Positions 1-8,208 of a stretch of DNA of 64,000 nt are shown here, one piece after another. The notes beneath the pieces are model-generated. The model saw only the letters and a program-made list of their open reading frames with translations, was not told where the DNA came from and searched no databases. The stretch is from Niabella sp. (GTDB taxonomy: Bacteria; Bacteroidota; Bacteroidia; Chitinophagales; Chitinophagaceae): assembly GCF_030150205.1 (NCBI RefSeq), contig NZ_JASLGT010000009.1, positions 248,001 to 312,000 of the forward strand, read 5' to 3'. Numbering within the stretch: the first letter of the stretch is position 1; each line of letters opens with the position of its first letter. A program made the position numbers and the translations under genes.

Positions 1-585
1 GGTGACACGGAGTTATTGCTCATTACCACTTTTGGTGAACTTTGTGACCACATTGCTAATAAAATCCAACTTCACAATACAGACAATTGTACAAGTCAGC
101 AGGCGTTTTATAAGTTGCGTGACGCTATTGCATCAACACTCCAAATAGACAAAAAAACAATCGCCACGGATTTTTCTCTTGCAGAGTTCTTCCCGCGGCA
201 AAGCAGACGTTTATGCATAACAAAGCTGGAAACGCATTTGGGTTTTAAACTGAACATCCTGCGGCCGCCACTTTTGGTGACGGGCATACTTGCTGTTTTA
301 CTGCTGGCAGCTTTCGTTACTCTTTTCTTTGATTGGCGAACCGGACTTGCAGGATTCATCTTTGCGATTGCAGGATTTTGGCTGGCAAATAAAACCGGCA
401 ACGAGCTCGACTTAAAAACGATTGGACAGGTAGCTGAGAAAATGACGAGAGAGCATTATGTAAAATCCAGACGAAATCCATGGACATTTAATAAGAAAGA
501 AATAGGAAAAATATTAACGGATTGGTTTAGTGATGACCTGGGCTTGGACAAAAGTAAATTAACAAGGGAAGTAAAATTTGTATGA
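1..585 (+). CDS. Uncharacterised two-helix membrane protein, 5' end cut by window
   Basis: The frame is open to the first base, so the true start probably lies outside the window; the first possible start inside is a TTG at 16. The visible 194 residues have a soluble N-terminal part, then two closely spaced hydrophobic stretches (about residues 90-107 and 112-128), then a charged C-terminal part with many Lys and Arg. I recall similar unnamed proteins in Bacteroidota but no assigned function. Nothing in the residues suggests an enzyme. It is the first of several small unknown genes in this accessory region. Confident that it codes, not confident of any role. Confidence 0.65.
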   Translation, partial: GDTELLLITTFGELCDHIANKIQLHNTDNCTSQQAFYKLRDAIASTLQIDKKTIATDFSLAEFFPRQSRRLCITKLETHLGFKLNILRPPLLVTGILAVLLLAAFVTLFFDWRTGLAGFIFAIAGFWLANKTGNELDLKTIGQVAEKMTREHYVKSRRNPWTFNKKEIGKILTDWFSDDLGLDKSKLTREVKFV

Positions 586-662
586 GCTTTGCGGTGCAAC
601 TTCCCGGGCCCAACAAAAAAATCCCGAACCTTGTGTGATATTATCTACAAATCAAACTACAA

Positions 663-1073
663 ATGAATCAGGCTGATTTTTCTAATATTATTAAGACATT
701 TATTATTGGAAGCTATCCTGAATTTGCCGGAAAAATTGTGTATCATGATGATCATTCATTTGATTGTGAGCTAAGAAGTGAATCAGATTTATTTTCAATG
801 TGGATTGCAACATATAATTGTGAAATTACAATTGGTTTAAAGGATCCCACGGGAAAATCTGATATTCACACGCATATTGGATTCAGTCAATATGACAGTG
901 AGGATTTTAAAGAAGCGTTTAATTCATTGAAAAATTTTGTTGAAGATATTAAAACCGAAAAATTAATTCTTATTAAAAAGAATAATGGAAATTATGATTG
1001 GCTGGATGTTGATGATTTCCGTGGATCAATGCATTCTAAAATTAACTGGAAAAAGAATTACAAAGTCACATAA
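663..1073 (+). CDS. Small acidic hypothetical protein, possibly immunity-like
   Basis: A 136-residue soluble, acidic protein with no signal peptide, membrane helix or recognised catalytic motif. It starts at an ATG 78 bases after the preceding stop. The gene is clearly more AT-rich than the genes of the main chromosome further downstream, which fits recent acquisition. Size, acidity and the accessory neighbourhood resemble immunity proteins of contact-dependent or polymorphic toxin systems, but there is no adjacent toxin gene with a recognisable delivery domain, so that is only a possibility. Confidence 0.6.
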   Translation: MNQADFSNIIKTFIIGSYPEFAGKIVYHDDHSFDCELRSESDLFSMWIATYNCEITIGLKDPTGKSDIHTHIGFSQYDSEDFKEAFNSLKNFVEDIKTEKLILIKKNNGNYDWLDVDDFRGSMHSKINWKKNYKVT

Positions 1074-1163
1074 TATCGGCTTGGCCAAATGTGCGGTTAA
1101 GTGCAACATGAAATTAACCAGTCTTCGCAGATAAATATACGAATCTCAAACACCAACTCCCAA

Positions 1164-1946
1164 ATGACCGAACAAACCACCTATATCAAAACCGGCCCCG
1201 GCAACATTTTAAACCTCGATGCGGACGATCAGGGAAATTTTATTGCCTTTACAGACGATAATACCGTCATCACCCATGACCATCGTTTAATAATAGACAT
1301 CGACGTTCGTCATCCCGTCATTCGCCGGCTCAACAGCAACACATTCCTGCTTGCAGACGCGCGCACCGGCAGCCGGGTTAACGCGCATATGTACGATTTC
1401 GGCGGGCAAAGATTAAAATCCTTTTTAGCCGGGGATGCCATCGCCGATATTATTATCCAGCACAATAAAATCGTTATTACCTATTTTGATGAAGGCATAT
1501 TGGTTGGCAATGGACCATGCGAAGAAGGCCTTGCCGTGTTTGACCTGGAAGGTAGCCTGGAGTTTGGCGTTAATTCAAGTGCGGACGATATGGTCATTAC
1601 CGACTGTTATTGTATTTGCAAACACGGCGCAAGCCGGGTTTTGTTTTACGCCTATATGGATCTGAAGGTATTTGCGCTCGATCTTAACACCTTTCAAATA
1701 GAGCCGTTCCAAACCCCTGATGATTTTTCCGGGGCTTCGGCCATTTCAACTTATCAGGACAAGATTGTTTTACATTCCGGCTATGACCATAAACGTAGCT
1801 TTTTCCTGTGGGATCGCAGGCAGAACAGGGTTCTCAAATTTGGCGAATATCCGCCCGGCCTTAGGGGCCTCACAAACGGTAAGTTTTTAATACATGGCAA
1901 TACCGGGTATACTATTGTGGACCCGATGGAATCATACAGCGGCTAA
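1164..1946 (+). CDS. Hypothetical protein with beta-propeller-like repeats
   Basis: About 260 residues from the ATG at 1164; an in-frame GTG at 1101 would add 21 polar residues with no obvious function, so the ATG is preferred. The sequence is a succession of short beta-rich segments with the rhythm of a propeller: a hydrophobic strand, then D/N-G turns such as 'ADDQGNFIAFTDDN' and 'YDHKRSFFLWDRR'. It has no signal peptide, suggesting a cytoplasmic protein. WD40/Kelch-like proteins of this type usually bind partners rather than catalyse. No operon partner is apparent: the next gene starts about 250 bases on behind its own promoter. Confidence 0.6.
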   Translation: MTEQTTYIKTGPGNILNLDADDQGNFIAFTDDNTVITHDHRLIIDIDVRHPVIRRLNSNTFLLADARTGSRVNAHMYDFGGQRLKSFLAGDAIADIIIQHNKIVITYFDEGILVGNGPCEEGLAVFDLEGSLEFGVNSSADDMVITDCYCICKHGASRVLFYAYMDLKVFALDLNTFQIEPFQTPDDFSGASAISTYQDKIVLHSGYDHKRSFFLWDRRQNRVLKFGEYPPGLRGLTNGKFLIHGNTGYTIVDPMESYSG

Positions 1947-2152
1947 CTGCTGCTATAAAAACAATGGCCATCATCCCCCCGGTTGGTCGGTCAATAGGGC
2001 GCCGCTCATCGCCCATAAGCATCCTCCCCGGTTCCACAATACAACCCCAACTACACAAAATTTTCCATCAAAGATGCTTTTTCATAAACAGTTAAAAATA
2101 ATCAATTGGTATGGTAGAGATAGCTATTTGATAAACAGCTAATTATCACAAT

Positions 2153-2183
2153 GTTTGCATTTCCTGAAAAAGATTTACCTTTG
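2153..2183 (+). promoter_or_regulatory. Bacteroidota promoter for the Panacea gene pair
   Basis: A -33 type TTTG at 2153-2156 is followed after 19 bases by TACCTTTG at 2176-2183, a full match to TAnnTTTG. Transcription would begin near 2190, only a few bases before the ATG at 2197. This rules out the in-frame TTG at 2155, which lies inside the promoter. Confidence 0.75.
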
Positions 2184-2196
2184 CAGTCTGAAAGCC

Positions 2197-2766
2197 ATGA
2201 GTTTAGTTCCTTATATAAAATTTAGTAGCGACCAATTGGAAAAAATTGGTAATACTGTTGTTTATTTAGCAGAAAGGATTCCACAATTATCTAAGACTAA
2301 ACTTTTAAAGTTGCTGTATATTTTAGACGAAATTTCAATTAAGAAAAGTGGTATTCCAATTTTAAACTTAAAATATAAAGTTTGGAAATTTGGCCCTGTT
2401 TCTGAAGAATTGTTTATCGACTTATCCACAGAGCCGACTTTATTAGACAAATTTATTGAAAGGGAAAATGACGGAAGTCATATTAAAGCTAAAGTTGGTT
2501 TTAATGATGATGAATTTTCTGACAATGACATTGAGTTAATGAATTTTGTAATTGAAAAATTTGGGAATAAGTCTGCAAAAGATTTGGTTTCCTATACACA
2601 TAGAATTAATTCGCCCTGGTACAATACTGCAAAAGAAAATTCTGTTCTTGAATTATTAGAAAAGGAAATAATAAACAATACAGAGTTCTTAATTGATATG
2701 GGGCAAATTATCTCTCATGATGAGAGGAAATTAGAAATCTATTCTGAATACCTGGAATCTCACTAG
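2197..2766 (+). CDS. Panacea-domain (DUF4065/SocA-like) antitoxin
   Basis: 189 residues from the ATG at 2197. The pattern of the Panacea domain is visible: an N-terminal helix followed by 'LSKTKLLKLLYILDEISIK', then 'YKVWKFGPVSEELFIDL', then a helical C-terminal part with 'LSTEPTLLDKF' and a final helix around 'YTHRINSPWYNTA'. The K-L-x-K-L-L-Y and the W-x-x-G-P-V motifs are characteristic. Panacea proteins are antitoxins that neutralise many unrelated toxin types. Its stop at 2766 lies one base before the ATG of the next gene, so the two are translationally linked. The pair is AT-rich relative to the surrounding chromosome. Calling it the antitoxin rests on domain recognition and gene order. 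Confidence 0.75.
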   Translation: MSLVPYIKFSSDQLEKIGNTVVYLAERIPQLSKTKLLKLLYILDEISIKKSGIPILNLKYKVWKFGPVSEELFIDLSTEPTLLDKFIERENDGSHIKAKVGFNDDEFSDNDIELMNFVIEKFGNKSAKDLVSYTHRINSPWYNTAKENSVLELLEKEIINNTEFLIDMGQIISHDERKLEIYSEYLESH

Positions 2767-2767
2767 A

Positions 2768-3208
2768 ATGATTGAGGAAAGGAATGTTATTTATTTTGAC
2801 CCATTTTATTTCAAAAACGGTAATACAGCAAAGCCTAAATACTTTGTAGTTTTAAAGCATACAGGCATAAAAAGCGTTATAGCCTCCCTTCCTACAAGAA
2901 AAGATACAATTCCCTTTGATGAAAATATTGATGAAGGCTGTATAGAACTGCCTGATATAAACCTTAATTGTTTTGTCTTACCTAAAGATTTAGAAATTAC
3001 AGAATGTGGAAAGTTCTTTACTTTTAAGACGTATTTGTATGGTCATCAAATTGACGAGTATAACATTGAATTGTTGGAAGAAATTTATCCGAATGAAGGT
3101 AGCGACTATGAAATATGGGGGAAAATGAAATCTGAAATATTTGACAAATTGCTTGATTGTTTTAGAAACTCAAAGACAGTTAAAAGGAAATACAAAAAAA
3201 TGCTTTAG
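2768..3208 (+). CDS. Candidate toxin partner of the Panacea antitoxin
   Basis: 146 residues beginning one base after the antitoxin stop codon. The N-terminal half is beta-rich ('NVIYFDPFYFKNG', 'KPKYFVVLKH', 'VIASLPT', 'NCFVLPK'). It has a loose resemblance to MazF/PemK-type SH3-like RNases, in which a K-P-x-x-x-V-V-L strand follows a short G-x-x-x-x-x-D segment. The C-terminal part is helical and ends in a basic tail (KTVKRKYKKML). I cannot point to a definite active site. The role as toxin is inferred from pairing with a Panacea gene. A co-expressed accessory protein of unknown function is the alternative. Confidence 0.5.
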   Translation: MIEERNVIYFDPFYFKNGNTAKPKYFVVLKHTGIKSVIASLPTRKDTIPFDENIDEGCIELPDINLNCFVLPKDLEITECGKFFTFKTYLYGHQIDEYNIELLEEIYPNEGSDYEIWGKMKSEIFDKLLDCFRNSKTVKRKYKKML

Positions 3209-3652
3209 CTTAATGTAACTGCCGCCAACAACGGGCAATTTTGCCTGGTGTCGCTAATGGGTATAGTGCTAAATGCCAGGATATATACGTGACTTAATAG
3301 CTTCTCGTAACGCCTAAGGTGCAAAACAAATTGTAATCGTCAGGGCACGGATCGTGTCAGGAGTTAACGGGATTCCACCCTGGCTAGTTGCCTCAATTTC
3401 AGTAGCTGTTTTTTACGATTCTCCAACCCCCTTTGTTAACAAACATATAAACCACCAACCCCGCCCTTTCATAAATAAAAAAAAACAACTATATTAGCAA
3501 AACAACCGATTGAGAAAAATGAAACTGCTATAGCTCAGGTGCCAGGACGGTTGCGGAAAATGTAAATTTTTAACCAGCAAAGCTATTGTGCCGCTTGGTT
3601 AAAATGCTCATCATAAGTAGAATCTTTAACAATCACCATAAATCCGCAGGTT
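3209..3652 (+). other. 444-bp intergenic stretch
   Basis: No convincing coding frame. It contains the first copy of a dispersed repeat (see 3481-3590) directly upstream of the next gene. The remainder has no TAnnTTTG box and no strong hairpin that I could find. Confidence 0.5.
3481..3590 (+). repeat. Dispersed repeat R1, copy A
   Basis: Starts AAAAACAACTATATTAGC and continues through 'AAAACAACC', 'AACTGCT' and 'GGACGGTTGCGGAA'. About 100 bp are clearly similar to copy C (7995-8100), and the first 60 bp to copy B (4611-4671). All three lie immediately upstream of a gene in the same orientation. Confidence 0.75.
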
Positions 3653-4183
3653 ATGAAACGTTTATTAATGGCCATCGCCACATTTTTGGCCATCCATGCC
3701 GGGGCCCAGGCGCAACAGGTAAAAATTTTCAAGAAAACAGAATACAGTAACGGCAACGTTTACCGGCAGCGCTACGACACCATACCATTAACACAGCAGC
3801 CTGTTGACCTTTATTTTTTTAGGAAACACTTCAACTTTCCGTATTACCTGCCGGAGAAGTTTACAGACGAAGCACTTAAAAATAAAACCATATCCGTTTT
3901 GCGAAATCCCAATGCCAAAAAGGAGGATAAAGGTAATTGGGAAAACACCTACACATACGACAGTTTTGGCCGCGTTACAAACTATACCTATTCCGGTTGC
4001 TTTCTATGTTCAAACCTTCCTTATAACTACAGCGTAACCTACAACAAAGACGGACAAGTAGAGCAGCTCAAAAATACCATCAATAATCAGGAAAGTTTCC
4101 GATTCTACTACAATGCCAAAGGAGATATTGTAAAACTTGAAAAATACTTATTCGGTAAATTACAGACGGAGGTGGTCAACTAA
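3653..4183 (+). CDS. Secreted hypothetical protein
   Basis: 176 residues. A clear signal peptide opens the protein (MKRLL, a hydrophobic core, then AGAQAQ with cleavage after 'GAQA'), so it is exported. The mature part is rich in Tyr, Asn and Lys, and has repeated short stretches such as 'YTYDSFGRVTNYTY', 'YSVTYNKDGQVEQL' and 'FRFYYNAKGDIVKLEKY'. These resemble the YD/RHS-type repeats seen in many Bacteroidota surface proteins, though only about three units are present. It is flanked by repeat R1 upstream. Function unknown; a small periplasmic or surface protein is the safest reading. Confidence 0.65.
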   Translation: MKRLLMAIATFLAIHAGAQAQQVKIFKKTEYSNGNVYRQRYDTIPLTQQPVDLYFFRKHFNFPYYLPEKFTDEALKNKTISVLRNPNAKKEDKGNWENTYTYDSFGRVTNYTYSGCFLCSNLPYNYSVTYNKDGQVEQLKNTINNQESFRFYYNAKGDIVKLEKYLFGKLQTEVVN

Positions 4184-4687
4184 AATACACGCCACGGTTG
4201 GCCATTCCGCAATCAGCATCTTTATTTAGGCAGTTAAAATATTTTTTATGTTCCCGGCTTTAGTGCTTATAGTGGCCGGGGTGCGTCGCACACTTGTGCT
4301 CCAGTGCGGGTAGCATACGTCCGATTTGATGGCGCTCACTTTTTATAGGTGATTTGGCAGCAGCAGTTTGGTAGATGCAGCCGGCTATTTGGGGACTGGT
4401 GCGACCGGTGCGACATGACGCTATCCGTTTTAGCAAGTGTACTCAAAGTGCTTTTAGAGTGGCTATCGGCCGGCCGGTTAGTCGGTTGCAAAAGCACGCT
4501 CTGTAGGGAGAGTGGCCGTCTACCCCGTTCCACCAATGGAACCCCGCCCATGCGCAGCTATTAGCATTTATTTTGTATAAACCGCCGGAGACTGCTTAAT
4601 AAACTTGGGAAAAATTAAGTATATTAGTAAAACAACCGGTTGGAAAAATAAACTGCTGAAGCAAGCAACAAACAAACTCCATTCATC
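4184..4687 (+). other. 504-bp intergenic stretch
   Basis: No credible gene; the two overlapping 71-codon frames here are in opposite directions and have no protein-like features. It holds phrases shared with the 5.3 and 6.4-6.9 kb intergenic regions ('CACTTGTGCT..AGTGC..GTAGCAT'), i.e. a degenerate copy of the same intergenic element, and repeat R1 copy B at its end. Confidence 0.5.
4611..4671 (+). repeat. Dispersed repeat R1, copy B (short)
   Basis: Shares 'TATATTAG.AAAACAACC', '.GTTGG.AAAA' and 'AACTGCTGAAGC' with copies A and C, then diverges. It ends 16 bases before the next start codon. Confidence 0.7.
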
Positions 4688-5206
4688 ATGAAAATAGTTA
4701 GATGTGTCTTTTGTATCCTGTCTTTTATGGTTTTAAGCTTCATGGGATATGGACAAAACTGCAAGGCTGTTTCTACAAGAAAAGACAAGGAAAATGGTAT
4801 TATAACCGTTAGTGGAATCGCTACTTCAAAAGATTTTTATAGTTTATTGATCCAAAAACAAATGAGCTATGATGATACATTGGTTGCGCCCAGGTACCTT
4901 TTATTTCTCAACGCTGCATCAAGAGTAAAATTTTCTGATAGCACGCTCAAAACAAAAGGGACGTTTCATTTAAAACTTCTCGACAGTTCAATGATAAGTC
5001 TGGATAGTGTTTCTTTCATCAACCGGCCACTGGGGTTCAGCTCTCTTGGGTTTAAAGTGTATGTGAATGAAAAGGTGGTACAGGCTTTATCTTTAAACCC
5101 CATTGTTACACTAATGGTAGATGATAAACTGAAAACGGATTTTAAGCTAAAGGAGCAAAAAAAGCAACAGAAAATAGCTGGCTGCTTATTGCAACGGAAA
5201 GCATAG
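4688..5206 (+). CDS. Secreted hypothetical protein
   Basis: 172 residues with an N-terminal signal peptide (basic start, hydrophobic core to about residue 18, likely cleavage after 'GYGQ'). The mature protein alternates short polar and hydrophobic strands ('KVKFSDSTLKTKGTFHLKLL'-like), suggesting a beta-sandwich or barrel. It ends with a very basic tail (LKEQKKQQK...LLQRKA). No catalytic motif is seen. It is one of four exported or zinc-binding proteins in the 3.6-8.0 kb cluster, each bounded by repeated intergenic sequence. Function unknown. Confidence 0.6.
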   Translation: MKIVRCVFCILSFMVLSFMGYGQNCKAVSTRKDKENGIITVSGIATSKDFYSLLIQKQMSYDDTLVAPRYLLFLNAASRVKFSDSTLKTKGTFHLKLLDSSMISLDSVSFINRPLGFSSLGFKVYVNEKVVQALSLNPIVTLMVDDKLKTDFKLKEQKKQQKIAGCLLQRKA

Positions 5207-5746
5207 TATAGTTAAAATAGCTATTTTTTTCCTGTCCGTAGGCAATGGTGCGTTTTTTTATTGGCCCGGCAGGTACTTTTAATTGGCCGTGGTACACTAA
5301 GGGGGCGGTCAGCCCCCGGTGCCGGGGTTCTGTTGCACACCTGTCCCACAATGCATAGGAGTGAAAAAATGAATATCTTAGCAAGATCACTGTTGATTAT
5401 AATGGATTTGTTATGCCATATATCCTGGCATGGGCACTTTGAGCCTTTAATTTGTATGATAACTATTATGACCGGCAAATAGTTACAACGCCGGATCCGA
5501 ACATTCGGATTATTCCGGGGCAGCTGCCATGCTACCGGAGCGGGGAGTGCCATAGGCCCGCCCGGATGACCCGGTCGGACGGGCACGGCCCATAATAGCG
5601 CCCGCATGTCCCCCTGGTCTCTCAGTCCCACCAATGCATGCATATACACCACCACCCGCCGCATTTGCAAAGCAATACCTCCCTTACGGAAATCCGTAAA
5701 ATGCCGGCTACTGCATTTCATAGTTTCGCGCAATAAAAAAATACTT
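5207..5746 (+). other. 540-bp intergenic stretch
   Basis: No credible gene; the 217-codon minus-strand frame here is rich in R, P and W and looks like antisense noise. It holds degenerate copies of phrases found at 4.3 and 6.4-6.9 kb and ends with a hairpin-plus-promoter element (5681-5728). Confidence 0.5.
5681..5728 (+). promoter_or_regulatory. Hairpin and -7-like box upstream of the lipoprotein gene
   Basis: CCCTTACGGAAATCCGTAAA contains the palindrome ACGGA-AA-TCCGT (5686-5697). TAGTTTCG at 5721-5728 resembles TAnnTTTG and lies 27 bases after the CCGTAAA half-site. The same hairpin occurs at 6906-6928 with a perfect TACATTTG box at exactly the same 27-base offset, so hairpin and box look like one repeated promoter unit. 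Confidence 0.5.
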
Positions 5747-6310
5747 ATGATTATGATGTTCGCTAAATTTAGAGTTAGCACATTGCCCTTATTTTTTAAA
5801 CTGTTCATGCTGCTGTTTTTTCTGGGATCTTGTAAGAAAGCAACCAACAACTTGCAAAAGCAACCGGAGCCCACTCCAACAGTTTTTGCTTACGAAGTTC
5901 ATTGCGATTTGTGTAGTATAACTTATAATGATTTAAATGGTGAAAGCAGGACTGTAAGAAATAATACCGGTAAATGGAGTTTTAATATCCTGGGGAAAAC
6001 GCCATCAAACCTCAAGCTAAGTGTTGTCACAACTTTACCCAGCTATCAGTCCATTCAGGCATACATTCTGAAAGATGGGGAGGTGGTTTATGGAAATCTT
6101 GGCTATAATCGTGCAGAGATTACCTACAGTACGGTTAATGGTAAGGGTACCTCTAGTTTTGGAACTTATATACCGTCAACTTCACCAGGGGGAAGCGATC
6201 AAAATGGAGGTACTTCCTCGAGTTCGTCTGTATGTGGTGCAAAAAACAAAACAGGAGGATATTGCAAAAGAGTAGTTGCTGGTGGTGGTAGATGCTGGCA
6301 ACACCGGTAA
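5747..6310 (+). CDS. Lipoprotein with C-terminal zinc-finger-like motif
   Basis: The long frame begins at 5606, but the ATG at 5747 directly precedes a lipoprotein signal (hydrophobic run, then lipobox LGSC). The product is about 187 residues, exported and lipid-anchored. The middle part is beta-rich ('VHCDLCSITYNDLNGES', 'GKWSFNILG') like a small immunoglobulin-type or calycin domain. After a Ser/Gly linker the last 27 residues read C-G-A-K-x-K-x-G-G-Y-C-K-R...G-G-R-C-W-Q-H, a Cys/His pattern found at the ends of phage and Bacteroidota proteins (DUF5763-like) that probably binds zinc. A zinc motif on an exported lipoprotein is unusual. Function unknown. Confidence 0.65.
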   Translation: MIMMFAKFRVSTLPLFFKLFMLLFFLGSCKKATNNLQKQPEPTPTVFAYEVHCDLCSITYNDLNGESRTVRNNTGKWSFNILGKTPSNLKLSVVTTLPSYQSIQAYILKDGEVVYGNLGYNRAEITYSTVNGKGTSSFGTYIPSTSPGGSDQNGGTSSSSSVCGAKNKTGGYCKRVVAGGGRCWQHR

Positions 6311-6404
6311 TTGGGAAGTAATAGTGGTCGAGCCATTCGCGTAGCGATCTTCCGGTATCTCTAACAGTGTCATCCTCATATCATGGGTAAGCGGCTGTAG
6401 TATA

Positions 6405-6926
6405 AATGCTTTTCTGTTGGTGTATATATATTGTCCCGGCTGCAGTGCTGGTAGCAGCTTCGTTGTGTCACTCACTTGTGCTGCGGTGCATAGGGCATCA
6501 GTTTAGCGCCCCATGTCCCCCAATGCAAGTGCAGGCCAGCCCAGCCCGCCCGATTCCCAAAACCCTGGCAATTAATTCCCTTACTGTTTCCCGTAAAAAT
6601 GCTTTTTTGTTGGTGTATATATATTGTCCCGGCTGCAGTGCGTATGGCAACGGTCCTGAGCCTGTCCCGCTGAAAGCGGGATCGCACTCTTGTGCTGTAG
6701 TGCAGGTAGCATCGATATCCCGCTGAAAGCGGGATCACTCACTTGTGCTGCGGTGTCCCGATAGCGATCGGGAGCATCAGTTTAGCGCCCCGTGTCCCGC
6801 GTCCTCCAAACGTAAATGCTTGCCCATGTCCCCCAAGTCCCCCCGTCCCCCAATACAATCGCACGCCAGCCCACCCGCCCGATTTCCCCAAATCTTAGCA
6901 ATTAATCCCCTTACGGTTTTCCGTAA
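6405..6926 (+). repeat. Tandem duplication of an intergenic module (6405-6597 and 6598-6926)
   Basis: Both units start AATGCTTTT.TGTTGGTGTA, continue with 'TATATATTGTCCCGGCTGCA', share 'CACTCACTTGTGCTGCGGTG' and 'CATCAGTTTAGCGCCCC', and end in 'GGCAATTAATTCCCTTAC' plus the CCGTAAAAATG hairpin arm. Unit 2 is longer because it contains two CCCGCTGAAAGCGGG hairpins and extra C-rich sequence. No gene is present in this stretch. Confidence 0.75.
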
Positions 6927-6955
6927 AAATGACCCGTTGTTGAGGAATACATTTG
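6904..6955 (+). promoter_or_regulatory. Hairpin plus TAnnTTTG promoter of the CFI-box gene
   Basis: TTACGG-TTTT-CCGTAA (6911-6926) is a perfect short hairpin; TACATTTG at 6948-6955 is a full -7 match, 27 bases after the CCGTAAAA arm and 18 bases before the ATG at 6974. No clear TTTG lies at the -33 position. Confidence 0.65.
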
Positions 6956-6973
6956 TATGCAAAATACACTGTT

Positions 6974-8011
6974 ATGAAAAAAATTACTTGCGAGTTATGT
7001 GGCAGCAGCCAGTTAGCCAAGCAGGACGACGCATATGTTTGCCAAAACTGTAATACAAAATACTCCGTAGAAGAAGCCAGAAAAATGATTATTGATGGAG
7101 TAGTAGAGATAACGGGTAAGGTAGAGGTAGATAGTTCTGGTAAGCTGAGCAACCTGTACCAGATTGCCCGCCGGGCGAAAAACGAGGATAATGCCGAAAA
7201 TGCCGCCCGGTATTATGACATGATATTGATTGAGGACCCTACCAGTTGGGAGGCCGCATTTTACGTGGTTTACTTTAAGGCCGTACAATGCAAAATTGCC
7301 TACATCCAATCTGCTGCGGTTTCTGTTAATAATTGTATAGATGCAGTAATCGGGCTTATTAAAGATAAGGTGGCCGATGAATTGGAACAAGAACATGCTA
7401 TTAATGAAGTAGCCAATCGAGTAATAGATATTTCCAATATGCTGTTTAATGGAGCAACAAACCATTATTATGATACTGATTTTGAAATACGGCAAAATTA
7501 TGTGCAGGAATATATTAATAATGCCTTTGCCGCTTTTGGAACTGTTTACTATATGGGGGATGTATTGGAGAATAGTTTTGGCGATAAACAATACGCTTGC
7601 GAATTGGCCGCTACTGCCTGGAAGGCCGGGGTTAGCATGCATAGCAGGGTATTAAGCTTTTTAAATGATAAAGTGGGCAATAAGAATAGAATAATGGACT
7701 ATGTAACTAAAATTGCCAAATATGACAGGTCATATGAAGCTCCAAAATTATCCACGGAGCAGCCGGCCAGCTCCGGTTGCTATATTGCCACGGCGGTTTA
7801 TGGCAGCTATGATAGCCCGCAGGTATGGGTGCTCCGCCGTTACCGGGATGATACACTGGCCCAAACATGGTATGGCCGGGCATTTATCCGTTTCTATTAT
7901 GCCACCAGCCCCACTATTGTAAAATGGTTTGGTAAAACGGAGTGGTTTAATAGCATTTTTAAAAAACTGCTGGATGATTTTATTGAAAAATTAAAAAAAC
8001 AACTATATTAG
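6974..8011 (+). CDS. Zinc-ribbon protein with CFI-box C-terminal domain
   Basis: 345 residues from the ATG at 6974; the upstream in-frame TTG at 6953 lies inside the -7 box. Residues 4-26 carry a zinc ribbon with two CxxC pairs (CELC and CQNC). The middle is a helical, TPR-like region ('NAARYYDMILIEDPTSWEAAFYVVYF'). The last 80 residues match the CFI-box C-terminal domain: G-C-Y-I-A-T-A-V-Y-G-S, then 'LRRYRDDTLAQTWYGRAFI', then 'FYYATSPTIVKWF'. That domain recurs in Bacteroidota and other bacteria at the ends of otherwise unrelated proteins; its role is not established. The stop codon lies inside repeat R1 copy C. Confidence 0.75.
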   Translation: MKKITCELCGSSQLAKQDDAYVCQNCNTKYSVEEARKMIIDGVVEITGKVEVDSSGKLSNLYQIARRAKNEDNAENAARYYDMILIEDPTSWEAAFYVVYFKAVQCKIAYIQSAAVSVNNCIDAVIGLIKDKVADELEQEHAINEVANRVIDISNMLFNGATNHYYDTDFEIRQNYVQEYINNAFAAFGTVYYMGDVLENSFGDKQYACELAATAWKAGVSMHSRVLSFLNDKVGNKNRIMDYVTKIAKYDRSYEAPKLSTEQPASSGCYIATAVYGSYDSPQVWVLRRYRDDTLAQTWYGRAFIRFYYATSPTIVKWFGKTEWFNSIFKKLLDDFIEKLKKQLY

Positions 8012-8100
8012 CAAAACAACCAGTTGGGAAAAACTGCTGAAGCTCAAAAGCCAGAACGGTTGCGGAATTAATAATTTTTTGACCTGTAAAAGCTGTATAA
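7995..8100 (+). repeat. Dispersed repeat R1, copy C
   Basis: Shares AAAAACAACTATATTAGC, 'AAAACAACC', 'AAAACTGCT', 'AGCTCA', 'CGGTTGCGGAA' and following sequence with copy A. Its TATATTAG supplies the TAG stop of the CFI-box gene, and it leads into the RloC-like gene. Confidence 0.75.
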
Positions 8101-8208
8101 TAGCCGTATTTAAGTATTTGCAAACGATTATAGACGCTTAATAATTGCAGTAATCGCTAATTTATGTGTAATGCTACCCTGCAACATTGTCACAAATAAC
8201 GGGAAGTA

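Noticed and set aside
3209..3480. Possible integron attC-like site ('GCCGCCAACAACGGGC') after the Panacea pair
   Set aside because: No matching GTTRRRY partner site and no repeat of the pattern after neighbouring genes.
5221..5874. Open frame of 217 codons on the minus strand
   Set aside because: Overlaps the lipoprotein gene start and intergenic repeats, has no protein-like domains and a composition rich in Arg, Pro and Trp as in antisense frames.
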